A stretch of DNA of 64,000 bases, taken from Polynucleobacter sp. UK-FUSCHL-C3 (GTDB lineage: Bacteria > Pseudomonadota > Gammaproteobacteria > Burkholderiales > Burkholderiaceae). Made by a program: the position numbers and the translations under genes. The first letter of the stretch is position 1. The number at the start of each line of letters is the position of its first letter. Below the pieces are notes generated by a model that had not been told where the DNA came from, did no database searches, and saw nothing but the letters and a program-made list of their open reading frames with translations. Below are positions 35,558 through 46,122 of this stretch, in pieces. The DNA lies in the NCBI RefSeq assembly GCF_040409815.1, contig NZ_CP099959.1, positions 558,001 through 622,000 of the forward strand, read 5' to 3'.

Positions 35558-36268
35558 ATGCCCGGATACAAACGCATTCTTCTTAAGTTATCAGGCGAAG
35601 CCCTAATGGGTGAAGATGCCTATGGAATTAATCCTAAAACAATTGATTCAATGGTCACTGAAATCGCACAAGTGCTAAGCCTTGGTGTGGAGATCGCGAT
35701 TGTGATTGGCGGCGGTAATATATTCCGTGGAGTGGCAGGCGGTGCGGCCGGTATGGATCGCGCCACTGCCGACTACATGGGTATGTTGGCCACGATGATG
35801 AACTCGCTCGCCTTGCAAGATGCATTGCGCCAAAAAGGGGTCGAGGCCCGCGTGCAATCTGCCCTGCGCATGGATCAAGTGGTAGAGCCCTACATTCGAC
35901 CACGTGCAATCCGCGCCATGAAAGAAGGTAAGGTCGTTATCTTTGCAGCCGGCACAGGTAATCCATTTTTCACCACTGATACTGCAGCGGCATTACGTGC
36001 TGCAGAGATGGGTGTTGAGGTAATGCTTAAGGCTACAAAAGTGGATGGCATCTACAGTAGCGATCCCAATAAGGACCCAAACGCAACCTTGTATTCCACC
36101 ATCAGTTTTGATGAAGCACTTATTAAAAATTTACAAGTGATGGATGCGACCGCATTTGCTTTGTGTCGTGATCGTAAATTACCAATCCGGGTATTTTCAA
36201 TACTCAAGCCCGGCGCTTTATTAAGCGTTGTGCGTGGTGAGCCAGAAGGTACCCTAGTACACGTATAA
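35558..36268 (+). CDS. pyrH: UMP kinase
   Basis: Phosphorylates UMP to UDP in pyrimidine synthesis; bacterial UMP kinase is a hexamer of the amino-acid-kinase fold. Visible are KLSGEALMG at the N-terminus, the glycine-rich [10 protein letters not shown] and the nucleotide-site segment [19 protein letters not shown]. Its 236 residues fit. It sits between tsf and frr. Confidence 0.98.
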   Translation: MPGYKRILLKLSGEALMGEDAYGINPKTIDSMVTEIAQVLSLGVEIAIVIGGGNIFRGVAGGAAGMDRATADYMGMLATMMNSLALQDALRQKGVEARVQSALRMDQVVEPYIRPRAIRAMKEGKVVIFAAGTGNPFFTTDTAAALRAAEMGVEVMLKATKVDGIYSSDPNKDPNATLYSTISFDEALIKNLQVMDATAFALCRDRKLPIRVFSILKPGALLSVVRGEPEGTLVHV

Positions 36269-36281
36269 AAAGGAGAGTGGC

Positions 36282-36842
36282 ATGTCTGCTGCACAAATAA
36301 AGACCAATGCAGATCAAAAGATGCAGAAGTCGATTGAGGCGTTTAAGGCTAATCTCGCAAAAATAAGAACGGGGCGCGCTAATCCCGGTATCTTGGAACA
36401 CATCATGGTGGATTATTACGGTAATCCTACCCCCATCTCGCAGGTTGCTAATTTAGGTTTGGCTGATGCCAGAACTATTAATGTGACTCCTTGGGAAAAA
36501 AATATGGTTGCGGTTGTTGAGAAAGCGATTCGTGATTCTGATCTGGGATTAAATCCAGCTACCCAAGGAGTTGTGATTCGGGTGCCAATGCCTCCTTTGA
36601 CTGAAGAGCGTCGCAAGGAGTTGACCAAGGTAGTTAAGTCTGAAGGTGAAGAGACTAAGATAGCTATCCGTAATCTGCGTCGTGATGCCAATGAGCATCT
36701 CAAGCGCCTCATTAAAGATAAAGAGATTTCTGAGGATGAAGAGCGTCGTGCGCAAGACGAGATTCAGAAACTGACCGACCGCTTTGTTGCAGATGTTGAT
36801 AAATTGGTAGTTGAGAAGGATAAGGAAATCATGACGGTTTGA
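36282..36842 (+). CDS. frr: Ribosome recycling factor
   Basis: Splits post-termination ribosomes together with EF-G. The sequence contains the family signatures [11 protein letters not shown] and [11 protein letters not shown], and 186 residues is one more than E. coli RRF. The Shine-Dalgarno AGGAGAG lies just before the ATG. Part of the rpsB-tsf-pyrH-frr group. Confidence 0.98.
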   Translation: MSAAQIKTNADQKMQKSIEAFKANLAKIRTGRANPGILEHIMVDYYGNPTPISQVANLGLADARTINVTPWEKNMVAVVEKAIRDSDLGLNPATQGVVIRVPMPPLTEERRKELTKVVKSEGEETKIAIRNLRRDANEHLKRLIKDKEISEDEERRAQDEIQKLTDRFVADVDKLVVEKDKEIMTV

Positions 36843-36860
36843 CCGTCGTGAGCCTGTCTA

Positions 36861-37649
36861 ATGAGCCAAGCAAATACTAGCTCTACGCTCGCGGTCCCTG
36901 CGGTAGGAAGTATTCCCCGCCATGTTGCCATCATCATGGATGGGAACGGCCGTTGGGCAACGAAGCGTTTTATGCCGAGGGTTGCTGGCCATTCAGAGGG
37001 TTTAGAGGCAGTACGAAAGGTGGTAGAAGAGTGTGTTCGCCAAAACGTACAGTACCTCACTCTATTCGCGTTTAGCTCTGAGAACTGGCGTAGACCTCCA
37101 GAAGAGGTTGGCTTTCTGACAAGACTCTTTCTCAAGTCTTTGAAGAAAGAAGTTGCTCGTTTAGCTGAAAATAATATTCGCCTAAAGATGATTGGTGATC
37201 TGAGTCGTTTTGGAACTGCAATTACCGAAATGGTTGAGTTCTCCGAAGAAAAAACCAAAGACTGCAATCGCTTAACCTTAACAATTGCCGCTAACTACGG
37301 AGGCCGATGGGATATTTTGCAGGCGATGCAAAAAGTATTGATCGGAAATCCTAATTTGAAAGCTACCGATCTAACAGAATCTCTCCTTTTGCCCCATTTA
37401 TCAATGGCCTATGCGCCTGAACCAGATTTATTTATTCGGACCGGTGGTGAGCAGCGAGTCAGTAATTTTCTGCTCTGGCAGCTTGCTTACACAGAGTTAT
37501 ATTTCACCGATACCCTTTGGCCAGACTTTGATGCAACTCAGTTGCAAAAAGCCTTTACTTGGTATGCCCAACGTGAAAGACGTTTTGGTCGAACCAGTGC
37601 ACAGCTTGCAGATGAATTGAACGTGATGCCCTTAAGCGACGCAGTCTAG
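36861..37649 (+). CDS. uppS: Undecaprenyl diphosphate synthase (isoprenyl transferase)
   Basis: A cis-prenyltransferase that makes the C55 lipid carrier for peptidoglycan and polysaccharides. The catalytic Asp27 lies in [10 protein letters not shown], with [10 protein letters not shown] and the C-terminal [15 protein letters not shown] further on. The gene follows frr by 18 bases and precedes cdsA. Confidence 0.97.
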   Translation: MSQANTSSTLAVPAVGSIPRHVAIIMDGNGRWATKRFMPRVAGHSEGLEAVRKVVEECVRQNVQYLTLFAFSSENWRRPPEEVGFLTRLFLKSLKKEVARLAENNIRLKMIGDLSRFGTAITEMVEFSEEKTKDCNRLTLTIAANYGGRWDILQAMQKVLIGNPNLKATDLTESLLLPHLSMAYAPEPDLFIRTGGEQRVSNFLLWQLAYTELYFTDTLWPDFDATQLQKAFTWYAQRERRFGRTSAQLADELNVMPLSDAV

Positions 37650-37654
37650 TTCGG

Positions 37655-38488
37655 ATGCTTAAGACACGGGTCATAACAGCTTTGATCATGTTGGCAATTT
37701 TATTGCCAGTGCTATTCCTGCTTCCTCCTGTTTATCTCTCTGCACTATTTTTTATGATGTTGGTGGCGGCAGGATGGGAGTGGAGTCGTTTGATTACTCC
37801 CAATGCAAATCGGTCTGCTTACATCTATGCCCTAATTTGTGCAGTCATCGTAGCACTTCTGTGGCTTAGTGCAGAACCCTCGATTGAAATCGCGCTATTG
37901 AGTATTGCGCTTGCTTTCTGGCTATTCGGAATACCATTCATACTGTCTCAAGGCTTGCATCTATCCTTATTGCGCTGGCGCCTTGTATTTAGCGTTCTCG
38001 GCTTCATTATTTTGCCTGCTGCATGGCTATCGCTCGATGTCTTAAGAGAAATCGGTTTAGTTTGGCTGCTCAGCGCCATGATTTTGGTTTGGCTTGCAGA
38101 TATCGGGGCTTACTTTGTGGGGCGCGCCATTGGTAAGAACAAACTGGCGAGTCAAATTAGTCCTGGTAAGTCCATAGAGGGGGCGCTAGGCGGCCTTGCA
38201 CTCTGCCTAATCTATGCGATTCTATGTTGTATGTATTTCCCTCCCAGTGAGACCCTTTTTGGTACTTGGCAAGCCAAATGGGGTTGGGGGGCAATGCTTT
38301 TTATGACCGCGATATTGGTTCTGTTTAGTGTTCTTGGAGATCTCTTTGAATCGCAATTAAAGCGATTGGCAAAAGTTAAAGATAGTAGTCATCTATTACC
38401 AGGCCATGGTGGGTTTTTAGATCGAGTGGATGCCTTATTGCCTGTGATGCCTTTGGCCACTTTATTCTCAATAATCGTAAGAGCATAA
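37655..38488 (+). CDS. cdsA: Phosphatidate cytidylyltransferase CdsA
   Basis: An integral membrane enzyme making CDP-diacylglycerol, the branch point for phospholipids. About eight hydrophobic segments are present, and the signature [18 protein letters not shown] continues into HGGFLDR near residues 230-260. It lies five bases after uppS and 22 before dxr. Confidence 0.96.
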   Translation: MLKTRVITALIMLAILLPVLFLLPPVYLSALFFMMLVAAGWEWSRLITPNANRSAYIYALICAVIVALLWLSAEPSIEIALLSIALAFWLFGIPFILSQGLHLSLLRWRLVFSVLGFIILPAAWLSLDVLREIGLVWLLSAMILVWLADIGAYFVGRAIGKNKLASQISPGKSIEGALGGLALCLIYAILCCMYFPPSETLFGTWQAKWGWGAMLFMTAILVLFSVLGDLFESQLKRLAKVKDSSHLLPGHGGFLDRVDALLPVMPLATLFSIIVRA

Positions 38489-38510
38489 ATCTTGCTATCC
38501 TGACCTTGCT

Positions 38511-39722
38511 ATGACCAATTCTCTACAGACCCGCCATTTATGTATTTTGGGATCGACTGGTTCGATTGGGATGAGCACATTAGATGTGGTGCGGGCTCAC
38601 CCAGAGCAATTTAAGGTCGTGGCATTAACTGCTGGCCAACAAATCGAACGATTGGCGCAACAGTGTTTGGAGTTTAAGCCGGCCATTGCGGTATTGAGTT
38701 CTGCAGAAGATGCGCAATCCCTTTCTACCCTTTTGCAAGGGAAGGGCTCCTCTACTCAGGTCTTGTATGGACAAGAGGGATTGATTACCGCAGTAGAAGA
38801 TAGTGATTGCGATACGGTCATGGCAGCCATTGTCGGCGCAGCAGGACTGTTACCCACTTTAAGAGCGGCACAATTAGGAAAGCGCGTATTACTCGCCAAT
38901 AAAGAAGCCTTGGTCATGTCAGGCGATCTATTTATGAATGCTGTACGTAAGGGTGGCGCTGAGTTATTGCCAATAGATAGTGAGCACAATGCTATTTTTC
39001 AATGTCTTCCCCCTCAATTTATGAGTGCAAAGCACACGCCTAGCATGAAAGAGCTGCTGGGGGTTGAGGAGATCTGGTTGACTGCCTCAGGCGGGCCGTT
39101 TAGAAACACCCCTCTAGAGGATCTCGCTTCAATTACCCCAGATCAAGCCTGCGCACATCCAAATTGGGTCATGGGGCGAAAGATTTCAGTAGACTCAGCG
39201 ACGATGATGAACAAAGGCTTAGAGGTGATCGAGGCCCATTGGTTATTTGATCTTCCCTTGGAGAAAATAAAGGTATTGATTCATCCTGAGAGCGTGGTGC
39301 ATTCGATGGTCCGCTACCGCGATGGTTCGGTGATGGCTCAATTAGGCCAGCCTGATATGAGAACCCCCATTGCATTTGGTCTAGCATGGCCCAACCGAAT
39401 TCATGCGGGAGTCGCACCACTTAATCTAACCCAGTTATCGGGTTTGCATTTTACGGAGCCTGAGCTAAAGCGCTTTCCCTGCCTTGCACTCGCTTTTGCA
39501 GCTGCAAAGCAGGGCGGCACAAGCCCAACAATCCTAAATGCCGCTAATGAAATCGCAGTGGCAGCATTTCTGAGTGGCAAGTTACCTTATCTCCGAATTG
39601 CGCAAGTGGTTGAGGCAACACTTAATCACCTAGAGAGCAAACAGGCCCAATCGATCGAGGATGTACTAGAGTCTGATCGTAAGGCTCGAGAAGCCGCCAC
39701 TACTTATTTGATACAGGCCTAG
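38511..39722 (+). CDS. dxr: 1-deoxy-D-xylulose 5-phosphate reductoisomerase
   Basis: The committed step of the MEP isoprenoid pathway, producing 2-C-methyl-D-erythritol 4-phosphate with NADPH. The NADPH loop LGSTGSIG is at about 13-20. Metal and substrate residues are seen in [10 protein letters not shown] and [14 protein letters not shown]. The 403 residues fit the family. Its product feeds UppS, encoded two genes upstream. Confidence 0.97.
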   Translation: MTNSLQTRHLCILGSTGSIGMSTLDVVRAHPEQFKVVALTAGQQIERLAQQCLEFKPAIAVLSSAEDAQSLSTLLQGKGSSTQVLYGQEGLITAVEDSDCDTVMAAIVGAAGLLPTLRAAQLGKRVLLANKEALVMSGDLFMNAVRKGGAELLPIDSEHNAIFQCLPPQFMSAKHTPSMKELLGVEEIWLTASGGPFRNTPLEDLASITPDQACAHPNWVMGRKISVDSATMMNKGLEVIEAHWLFDLPLEKIKVLIHPESVVHSMVRYRDGSVMAQLGQPDMRTPIAFGLAWPNRIHAGVAPLNLTQLSGLHFTEPELKRFPCLALAFAAAKQGGTSPTILNAANEIAVAAFLSGKLPYLRIAQVVEATLNHLESKQAQSIEDVLESDRKAREAATTYLIQA

Positions 39723-39725
39723 TTC

Positions 39726-40847
39726 GTGGAAGTCCTCTCAACCCTTCTTTATTTTTTGGTCACCATCGGTATCTTGGTGAGTTTTCATGAGTTTGGCCAC
39801 TACGCGGCAGCACGTTTGTGCGGTGTAAAAGTTTTACGTTTTGCAGTGGGCTTTGGAAAACCCCTTTTAAGCTTTCGGTCGAAATCGCAAACAGAGTGGG
39901 TTATTGCAGCCATTCCATTAGGCGGTTACGTCAAATTACTCGACGGGCGCGACACTGAGCAAATCATCAGTGATGAAGATAGGCCTTGTGCATTTGATAC
40001 CCAACCTTTATGGCGGCGCTCTTTTATTGTTGCTGCCGGACCGTTGGCTAATTTTTTGCTAGCCATTCTCCTATTGGCATTTATTTACATCAACGGTGTA
40101 CAGCAACTGCCTGCTCAGATTAAAGCTCCTGCCGTACAAACCTTGGCCGCCCAATTAGATATGGAGGCTGGTGATGAGATTCTTGCTATGAAGTTAGACT
40201 CCGATAGTGAGTTTGTACCAATAGTGAGTTGGAATGATTTGCGTTGGAGATTATTGGATGCCATTACCGCAGAAGAGGGCTTTTCATTAGAGCTGGAATC
40301 AAAGGACGGCAAGGGCCATGTGGTTCAGTTTAGGGCTGAGAACTTGCCTCGGCTGACGCCGGATTCAGACCCATTTGCACGCTTAGGGATCTTACCGATG
40401 CCGGGCAAAGATGACAAAGGAGAATCCACTTGGTTCGAGCTTCAACTAGACCCCCTTGATGCTTTGATTTATGCAGGAGAGCGAGTATGGTTAATCACGA
40501 AAGTATCAACCCGCATGATGACAGGGCTCATTACTGGATCGACCTCTCTAAAGCAATTGAGCGGCCCCATTAGTATTGCGGATATGGCTGGCAAGTCAGC
40601 CCAGTTTGGTTGGCAGTCGTTCTTATCCTTTTTGGCACTTTTGAGCATCAGTATTGGCTTATTAAACTTAGTGCCTTTACCCATGCTCGATGGCGGTCAG
40701 CTCCTGTATGATGCATGGGAGTTGGTCTCTGGAAAACGCTTGTCGATTGAGCTTCAAGAGATCTTTCAAAAATTTGGCTTTATATTGATCATTTCCTTAA
40801 CTATTTTTGCTGTATTTAATGACCTACAACGATTTTTTCCGTCCTAA
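39726..40847 (+). CDS. rseP: Site-2 protease RseP, single-PDZ form
   Basis: An inner-membrane zinc metalloprotease that in E. coli cleaves RseA to release sigma-E and removes signal peptide remnants. HEFGH (His21, Glu22, His25) lies in the first membrane segment, and LDGG near residue 322 supplies the third ligand; the NLVPLPMLDGG segment is typical. At 373 residues it is much shorter than E. coli RseP (450). Alignment by eye shows the first PDZ domain (about 115-222, ending DPFARLGI) passing almost directly to the LSGPISIA region, so the second PDZ is absent. The start is GTG 39726. Its TAA overlaps the bamA ATG. Confidence 0.92.
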   Translation: MEVLSTLLYFLVTIGILVSFHEFGHYAAARLCGVKVLRFAVGFGKPLLSFRSKSQTEWVIAAIPLGGYVKLLDGRDTEQIISDEDRPCAFDTQPLWRRSFIVAAGPLANFLLAILLLAFIYINGVQQLPAQIKAPAVQTLAAQLDMEAGDEILAMKLDSDSEFVPIVSWNDLRWRLLDAITAEEGFSLELESKDGKGHVVQFRAENLPRLTPDSDPFARLGILPMPGKDDKGESTWFELQLDPLDALIYAGERVWLITKVSTRMMTGLITGSTSLKQLSGPISIADMAGKSAQFGWQSFLSFLALLSISIGLLNLVPLPMLDGGQLLYDAWELVSGKRLSIELQEIFQKFGFILIISLTIFAVFNDLQRFFPS

Positions 40848-43198
40848 TGCCACGTTCTAATACCTCTCTCTTAGCAATTCTTAAGCAATCGATTTATGTG
40901 ATTGCATCTCTGGTTTTAATGCTTGGTATCCCAGTAAAGTCTGTGCATGCTGCAGAGCCATTTGTGGTTAAAGATATTCGGGTGGAGGGTTTACAGCGCG
41001 TGGAGCCTGGAACAGTGTTTAGTTATCTACCTGTTCAAGTGGGTGAGCGCTTTACGAGCGAGAAGGCAGCAGATTCTATCAAGGCTTTATATGCGACCGG
41101 CTTCTTTCGGGATGTGCAGATTCAGGCGCAAGGCAATGTTTTAATTGTGATCGTGGAAGAACGTCCAACCATCTCGCGAATCGAGTTCACGGGGATGAAA
41201 GAATTTGACTCAGAGGTTGTTCGTAAGTCCCTGCGTACCGTTGGTGTTGCTGATGCTCGTTTTTATGACAAAGCCCTGATTGATAAAGCAGAGCAAGAGT
41301 TAAAGCGTCAGTATGTGAGCAAGGGGCTTTTTGCTGCCGAGGTTGTAACCACGGTTACGCCTGGGGCGCGCAATCAGGTTGCTATCTTTTTCAATATTGA
41401 TGAAGGCCCAACTGCCAAGATCAAAGAAATTAATTTTATTGGTAACAAGGCTTTCAGTGAGAGCGCTTTGCGTAGCGAGATGCAATTGCAAACGGGGGGA
41501 TGGTTATCTTGGTATTCAAAAGATAATTTGTACTCCAAGCAAAAACTGACCGCTGATCTAGAAACAATACGTTCCTATTATTTAAATCGGGGCTATCTCG
41601 AGTTTGTGATTGAGTCGACCCAGGTTTCGATTACACCAGACAAAAAAGATATTTATCTCACTGTGAGTATTCGTGAGGGCAATAAATTTACGGTTAAGAA
41701 CATTAGTTTGGCTGGCGAGTTACTGGGCAAGGAGAAGGAGTTTCGGTCTCTTCTTACCGTTAAACCGGGTGAGACCTTTTCATCTGCCAAGTTAGCCGAA
41801 AGCACCAAAGCGATTGCTGAGAAATTGGGTTCCTATGGATACGCTTTTGCAGTGATTAATCCTCAACCCGATATCCGTCGAGATCTCAATGAGGTTGATA
41901 TTACTTTGGTGGTGGACGCCGGACGGCGTGTTTATGTTCGCAAGGTTGAGATTACAGGGAATGCTAAAACGCGTGATTTAGTTATTCGGCGGGAGATGCG
42001 TCAGTTTGAGAGCTCTTGGTTTGATAGTGAAAAAATTCGCTTATCGAAGGAGCGCATTAACCGTACAGGCTATGTTAAGGATAGTGAAATCACCACGGCG
42101 GATGTTCCAGGCTCTCCAGATCAGGTTGACGTTAATGTGAAGGTAGAGGAGAAGCCTACAGGGGCGATCTCGATTGGTGCTGGATTCTCATCCACTGAGA
42201 AGTTAATCCTGTCCGCAGGTATTAATCAAGAGAATGCCTTTGGAACAGGTACTAGTATTGGCTTAAATTTCGCACTGGGTAAAATTAACCAGTCCTTAGC
42301 CCTTTCTCAATACGACCCATACTTTACAGAGAATGGCATTAGTCGCTATACCGATTTGTTCTATCGTTCGAGTAAGCCCCTGTATTACGTTGGCGATTCT
42401 GCTTATCAAATTAAATCAGTCGGAACAAACTTAAAATTTGGAGTTCCTTACACTGAAGTCGATCGAGTATTCTTTGGAACCGCCTTTGAGTTGTTTGATA
42501 TTAATGTCACTCAAAACACGCCGCAACCTTACCAAAATTATGCAAATGCTTGGGGGGTTGCAACCCCACCAGGTGGCCGTGTCCAAACCTACAATATTCC
42601 TGCTACTGTGGGGTGGGCGCGTGACGGCCGAGATAGTGCATTAATTCCCTCAAAGGGTTCATTGCAACGATTGTCGGGTGAGGTGGGTACACCTCTGGGT
42701 AATTTGTTGTTCTATCAATTGAATGCACAGTACCAGCAATACCACTCTTTCTCTAAAGGTAATATTTTGTCCTTTAATGGTGAACTTGGTTATGGCGAGG
42801 CGTACGGAAATAAGCCTTACCCAATTACCAAGAACTACTTCGTTGGCGGCATTGGTTCTGTGAGGGGCTATGCACCCGGGTCTTTGGGGCCCAAGTATTA
42901 CAACTCTACTGTCGGGACTTGGTTGCCAACGGGCGGTCAGTCCAAGATTGTTACCAATGTGGAGTACACCTTCCCAGTTCCCGGATCTGGAGTGGATAAG
43001 ACTTTGCGTATCTTTACCTTTGCCGACGGTGGTAATGCCTTTCAGGACATTAATTTGGTCTTGCGCTACTCCTATGGCGTCGGTTTATCATGGATATCAC
43101 CATTGGGACCCTTAAAATTTAGTTACGGTATTCCAATCAAATCACAACCCAATGATAATATTCAAAGATTACAGTTCCAGGTAGGCACGGCGTTTTAA
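40847..43198 (+). CDS. bamA: Outer membrane protein assembly factor BamA
   Basis: The Omp85 protein that folds beta-barrels into the outer membrane. A signal peptide (cleavage likely after VHA, about residue 35) is followed by five POTRA domains (about 38-440) and a C-terminal 16-strand barrel that ends in Phe. The conserved VRGY motif of loop 6 is at 672-675. The 783 residues fit. It overlaps rseP by one base and is followed by its chaperone gene skp after 17 bases. Confidence 0.97.
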   Translation: MPRSNTSLLAILKQSIYVIASLVLMLGIPVKSVHAAEPFVVKDIRVEGLQRVEPGTVFSYLPVQVGERFTSEKAADSIKALYATGFFRDVQIQAQGNVLIVIVEERPTISRIEFTGMKEFDSEVVRKSLRTVGVADARFYDKALIDKAEQELKRQYVSKGLFAAEVVTTVTPGARNQVAIFFNIDEGPTAKIKEINFIGNKAFSESALRSEMQLQTGGWLSWYSKDNLYSKQKLTADLETIRSYYLNRGYLEFVIESTQVSITPDKKDIYLTVSIREGNKFTVKNISLAGELLGKEKEFRSLLTVKPGETFSSAKLAESTKAIAEKLGSYGYAFAVINPQPDIRRDLNEVDITLVVDAGRRVYVRKVEITGNAKTRDLVIRREMRQFESSWFDSEKIRLSKERINRTGYVKDSEITTADVPGSPDQVDVNVKVEEKPTGAISIGAGFSSTEKLILSAGINQENAFGTGTSIGLNFALGKINQSLALSQYDPYFTENGISRYTDLFYRSSKPLYYVGDSAYQIKSVGTNLKFGVPYTEVDRVFFGTAFELFDINVTQNTPQPYQNYANAWGVATPPGGRVQTYNIPATVGWARDGRDSALIPSKGSLQRLSGEVGTPLGNLLFYQLNAQYQQYHSFSKGNILSFNGELGYGEAYGNKPYPITKNYFVGGIGSVRGYAPGSLGPKYYNSTVGTWLPTGGQSKIVTNVEYTFPVPGSGVDKTLRIFTFADGGNAFQDINLVLRYSYGVGLSWISPLGPLKFSYGIPIKSQPNDNIQRLQFQVGTAF

Positions 43199-43215
43199 AG
43201 GTAAGGAAAGAAAAG

Positions 43216-43743
43216 ATGAAAAGAATATTAATGACAAATTGGGCTAAATTAGGCACGGTAACTTTGCTGACTCTGTTCGGTTCAATGGTCCAGGCCCAAG
43301 ATGCTGGTGCGCGCATTGCGTTTGTGAATGCTGAAAAGATTTTTGTTGAATCAAACATGGCTAAAGCAGCACAGTCTAGACTCCAAAATGAATTTGCTAA
43401 ACGCCAAAATGAAATTAGGGATGGCGCCCAAAAGATTAAAGCAACCGCTGAGAAGCTAGATCGTGATGCTGCTGTGATGCCTGAAGCAGAGCGAATTCGT
43501 AAGCAACGGGAGCTAGCTGACTTTGATCGTGATCTACAAAGAAAAAATCGTGAGCTCAATGATGATGCCGCTCAGCGTAATGCTGAAGAAAGGGCAAAAA
43601 TTGCGGAGAGGGCCAGCGCTGCCCTCCGTCAAATTGCTGAGCAACGAAAAATTGATATCATTTTTCAAGAATCCCCCGCATACCTTAATCCAAGACTTGA
43701 TATTACGGATGAAGTGATTAAGGTCCTTAATAACCTTAAGTAA
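43216..43743 (+). CDS. skp: Periplasmic chaperone Skp (OmpH family)
   Basis: A trimeric chaperone that carries unfolded outer-membrane proteins to BamA. A signal peptide ends near SMVQA (residue 28). The mature part begins with the typical [10 protein letters not shown] strand, followed by a long charged coiled coil (about 50-140) forming the tentacles, then [17 protein letters not shown]. Flanked by bamA and lpxD, its usual place. Confidence 0.94.
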   Translation: MKRILMTNWAKLGTVTLLTLFGSMVQAQDAGARIAFVNAEKIFVESNMAKAAQSRLQNEFAKRQNEIRDGAQKIKATAEKLDRDAAVMPEAERIRKQRELADFDRDLQRKNRELNDDAAQRNAEERAKIAERASAALRQIAEQRKIDIIFQESPAYLNPRLDITDEVIKVLNNLK

Positions 43744-43747
43744 TTCT

Positions 43748-44809
43748 ATGCCTACCGCCATCGAGCTGGCCGAACAATTTCAAGCGAGCTTGGTGGGGGA
43801 TGGTTCCCGACCGCTTCGGGGACTTTGTCCTTTGGAAACGGCACAGTCCGACCAAATCTCTTTCTTGTCAAACCCCCTTTATCGCCAGCAGGCGATAGAA
43901 AGTAAGGCGGGCGCTTTAATTCTTAGTCAGACTGATCTGAGCTTTTTACAGGAGCAGGGGAAGGGTTCTGAGAGTAAAGTTTATTTCCTCTCTAAAAATC
44001 CGTACGCCACTTTTGCTCGAATGGCGCAATGGTTCGCTAAAGAGAGTGCTCCAATACATTCCCCTGGAATAAGCCCAATGGCAGTCGTTGATCTAAGCGC
44101 TGTTATCCCGAGCTCTTGCCATATTGGACCCTTTGTGCAAATAGGCCAAAACGTACGTTTGGGAGAGCGGGTTGTGCTTCTTGGTCATATCAGCTTAGGT
44201 GCAAACGTCGTCATTGGTGATGACTCCCTGATTTATTCCAATGTATCCATCTATTCGGCATGTAAGATTGGCGAGCGTTGCATACTGCATAGTGGAGCGG
44301 TCATTGGTGCCGATGGCTTTGGCTTTGCCCCTGATTTTTCTGCTCAAGGCGGTGAATGGGTCAAGATCCCACAGACAGGGGCGGTTGCTATCGGAAATGA
44401 TGTTGAGATTGGGGCCTGTACGACGATTGATCGGGGTGCGATGGCGAATACCACGATTGGACAAGGCTGCAAAATTGATAATCAGGTGCAAATTGCACAT
44501 AACGTTAGCGTTGGGGCGCATACCGTCATAGCGGGATGTGCGGCCATCGCTGGAAGCACCGCTATTGGCAACTACTGTGTGATTGGTGGCAATGCTAATT
44601 TTGCAGGGCATTTAACTATTGCTGACCGAACTACGATTTCAGGGGGTACCGCAGTTATTCGCTCAATTACAGAGCCCGGCACCCATTTAACGGGCGTCTT
44701 TCCATCAATGCCGCATGCCTTGTGGGAAAAGAATGCAGCCATTCTGCGCGGACTAGATAAAATACGGCAACGTATACGGGATCTTGAAAAAAAGGACCCA
44801 AAGGCATAG
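43748..44809 (+). CDS. lpxD: UDP-3-O-(3-hydroxyacyl)glucosamine N-acyltransferase LpxD
   Basis: The third lipid A step: adds a hydroxyacyl chain from ACP to UDP-3-acyl-glucosamine. An N-terminal uridine-binding domain (about 1-100) is followed by a left-handed beta-helix of hexapeptide repeats (about 105-310), including [10 protein letters not shown] and the likely catalytic His in VQIAHNV. The length of 353 fits (E. coli 341). Four bases after skp. Confidence 0.97.
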   Translation: MPTAIELAEQFQASLVGDGSRPLRGLCPLETAQSDQISFLSNPLYRQQAIESKAGALILSQTDLSFLQEQGKGSESKVYFLSKNPYATFARMAQWFAKESAPIHSPGISPMAVVDLSAVIPSSCHIGPFVQIGQNVRLGERVVLLGHISLGANVVIGDDSLIYSNVSIYSACKIGERCILHSGAVIGADGFGFAPDFSAQGGEWVKIPQTGAVAIGNDVEIGACTTIDRGAMANTTIGQGCKIDNQVQIAHNVSVGAHTVIAGCAAIAGSTAIGNYCVIGGNANFAGHLTIADRTTISGGTAVIRSITEPGTHLTGVFPSMPHALWEKNAAILRGLDKIRQRIRDLEKKDPKA

Positions 44810-44871
44810 AAGCGTAGGGTTGCATAGATTGATACTGGTAACAAGGAAGTATTACTACATTGGAAGCGTTT

Positions 44872-45321
44872 ATGAGTCAGACATCAGCGATTGATATCAA
44901 CAAAATTTTGCGGTTATTACCACACCGCTATCCATTTCTATTGGTCGATCGTGTATTAGAGATTGAGCCTGGAAAAACGATCAAAGCTCTTAAAAATGTA
45001 ACCATGAATGAACCATTTTTTCAGGGGCATTTTCCCGACTATCCGGTGATGCCAGGCGTATTGATTATCGAAGCCTTGGCTCAAACAGCCGCCTTATTGA
45101 CCTTCTCTGAGGCGCATGATCCCGAAGATGTTTACTACTTTGCTGGTATTGATGGCGCGCGCTTCAAGCGTATTGTCTTGCCAGGAGATCAATTGATATT
45201 GCATGCTAACTTTGAGCGTGGCAAAGCAGGGATTTATAAGTTTCAGGTCAAGGCGACGGTTAATGACGAGTTAGCAGCCGAGGCAGCCATTACCTGTGCC
45301 GTTCGCAAGAAGGGAAACTGA
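44872..45321 (+). CDS. fabZ: 3-hydroxyacyl-ACP dehydratase FabZ
   Basis: Dehydrates 3-hydroxyacyl-ACP in fatty-acid elongation and so competes with lipid A synthesis for hydroxymyristoyl-[16 protein letters not shown] is diagnostic; the catalytic pair is His53 in GHFP and Glu67 in GVLIIEA. ATG 44872 has GGAAG five bases before it and is preferred over the in-frame TTG at 44860. Its last base overlaps the lpxA ATG. Confidence 0.97.
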   Translation: MSQTSAIDINKILRLLPHRYPFLLVDRVLEIEPGKTIKALKNVTMNEPFFQGHFPDYPVMPGVLIIEALAQTAALLTFSEAHDPEDVYYFAGIDGARFKRIVLPGDQLILHANFERGKAGIYKFQVKATVNDELAAEAAITCAVRKKGN

Positions 45322-46115
45322 TGGCCAAGATACATGCTTCTGCCATCGTTGATAGCAACGCTCAATTGGCCGATGATGTGGTCATTGGCCCTTATGCAGT
45401 GATTGGGGCTCATGTCAAAATGGGCACGGGTTGCATGGTAGGGTCACATAGCGTTGTTGAAGGGCATACCACCTTAGGTAAGGGTAATCGGATTGGTCAC
45501 TTTGCAGCGATCGGCGGTGAGCCCCAGGATATGAAATACCGTGGTGAGCCAACACAATTAATCATCGGTGATCGTAATACGATTCGTGAGTTCACCACGA
45601 TTCATACAGGAACTTCTCAAGATAAGGGAATCACTAGCATCGGCAACGATAACTGGATCATGGCATATGTGCACATAGCGCATGATTGTCAGATTGGTAA
45701 TCACACCATATTCTCGAGTAATGCACAAATTGCAGGCCATGTAGAAGTCGGTGACTGGGCCATTATGGGTGGTATGTCAGGCGTCCATCAGTTTGTTCGG
45801 ATTGGTGCCCATGCGATGCTGGGTGGTGCGTCTGCCTTGGTGCAAGATATTCCTCCCTTTGTGATGGCTGCTGGTGATAAAGCCCAGCCTCATGGCATTA
45901 ATGTGGAAGGCTTAAAGCGACGAGGCTATTCGCCAGAGTGTGTGTTGGAGCTGCGCGCTGCTTATAAGATTCTTTATAAAGATGGCCTCAGTTTTGAGGA
46001 AGCTAAGCTTGCAATCCAGGCGATGGCTACAAAGAATTCGGATCAGCAGACGCAAGAGGCACTCAGTCAGTTTCATCAATTTTTAGCCGCATCGACGCGC
46101 GGCATTATTCGGTAG
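45321..46115 (+). CDS. lpxA: UDP-N-acetylglucosamine O-acyltransferase LpxA
   Basis: The first step of lipid A synthesis. Residues 1-190 are hexapeptide repeats of a left-handed beta-helix; the catalytic His lies in [11 protein letters not shown] (about 117-127). The C-terminal helical part contains GLKRRGYS. Its 264 residues are close to E. coli (262). The gene starts on the last base of fabZ and lies seven bases before lpxB. Confidence 0.97.
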   Translation: MAKIHASAIVDSNAQLADDVVIGPYAVIGAHVKMGTGCMVGSHSVVEGHTTLGKGNRIGHFAAIGGEPQDMKYRGEPTQLIIGDRNTIREFTTIHTGTSQDKGITSIGNDNWIMAYVHIAHDCQIGNHTIFSSNAQIAGHVEVGDWAIMGGMSGVHQFVRIGAHAMLGGASALVQDIPPFVMAAGDKAQPHGINVEGLKRRGYSPECVLELRAAYKILYKDGLSFEEAKLAIQAMATKNSDQQTQEALSQFHQFLAASTRGIIR

Positions 46116-46122
46116 TTGGCCC

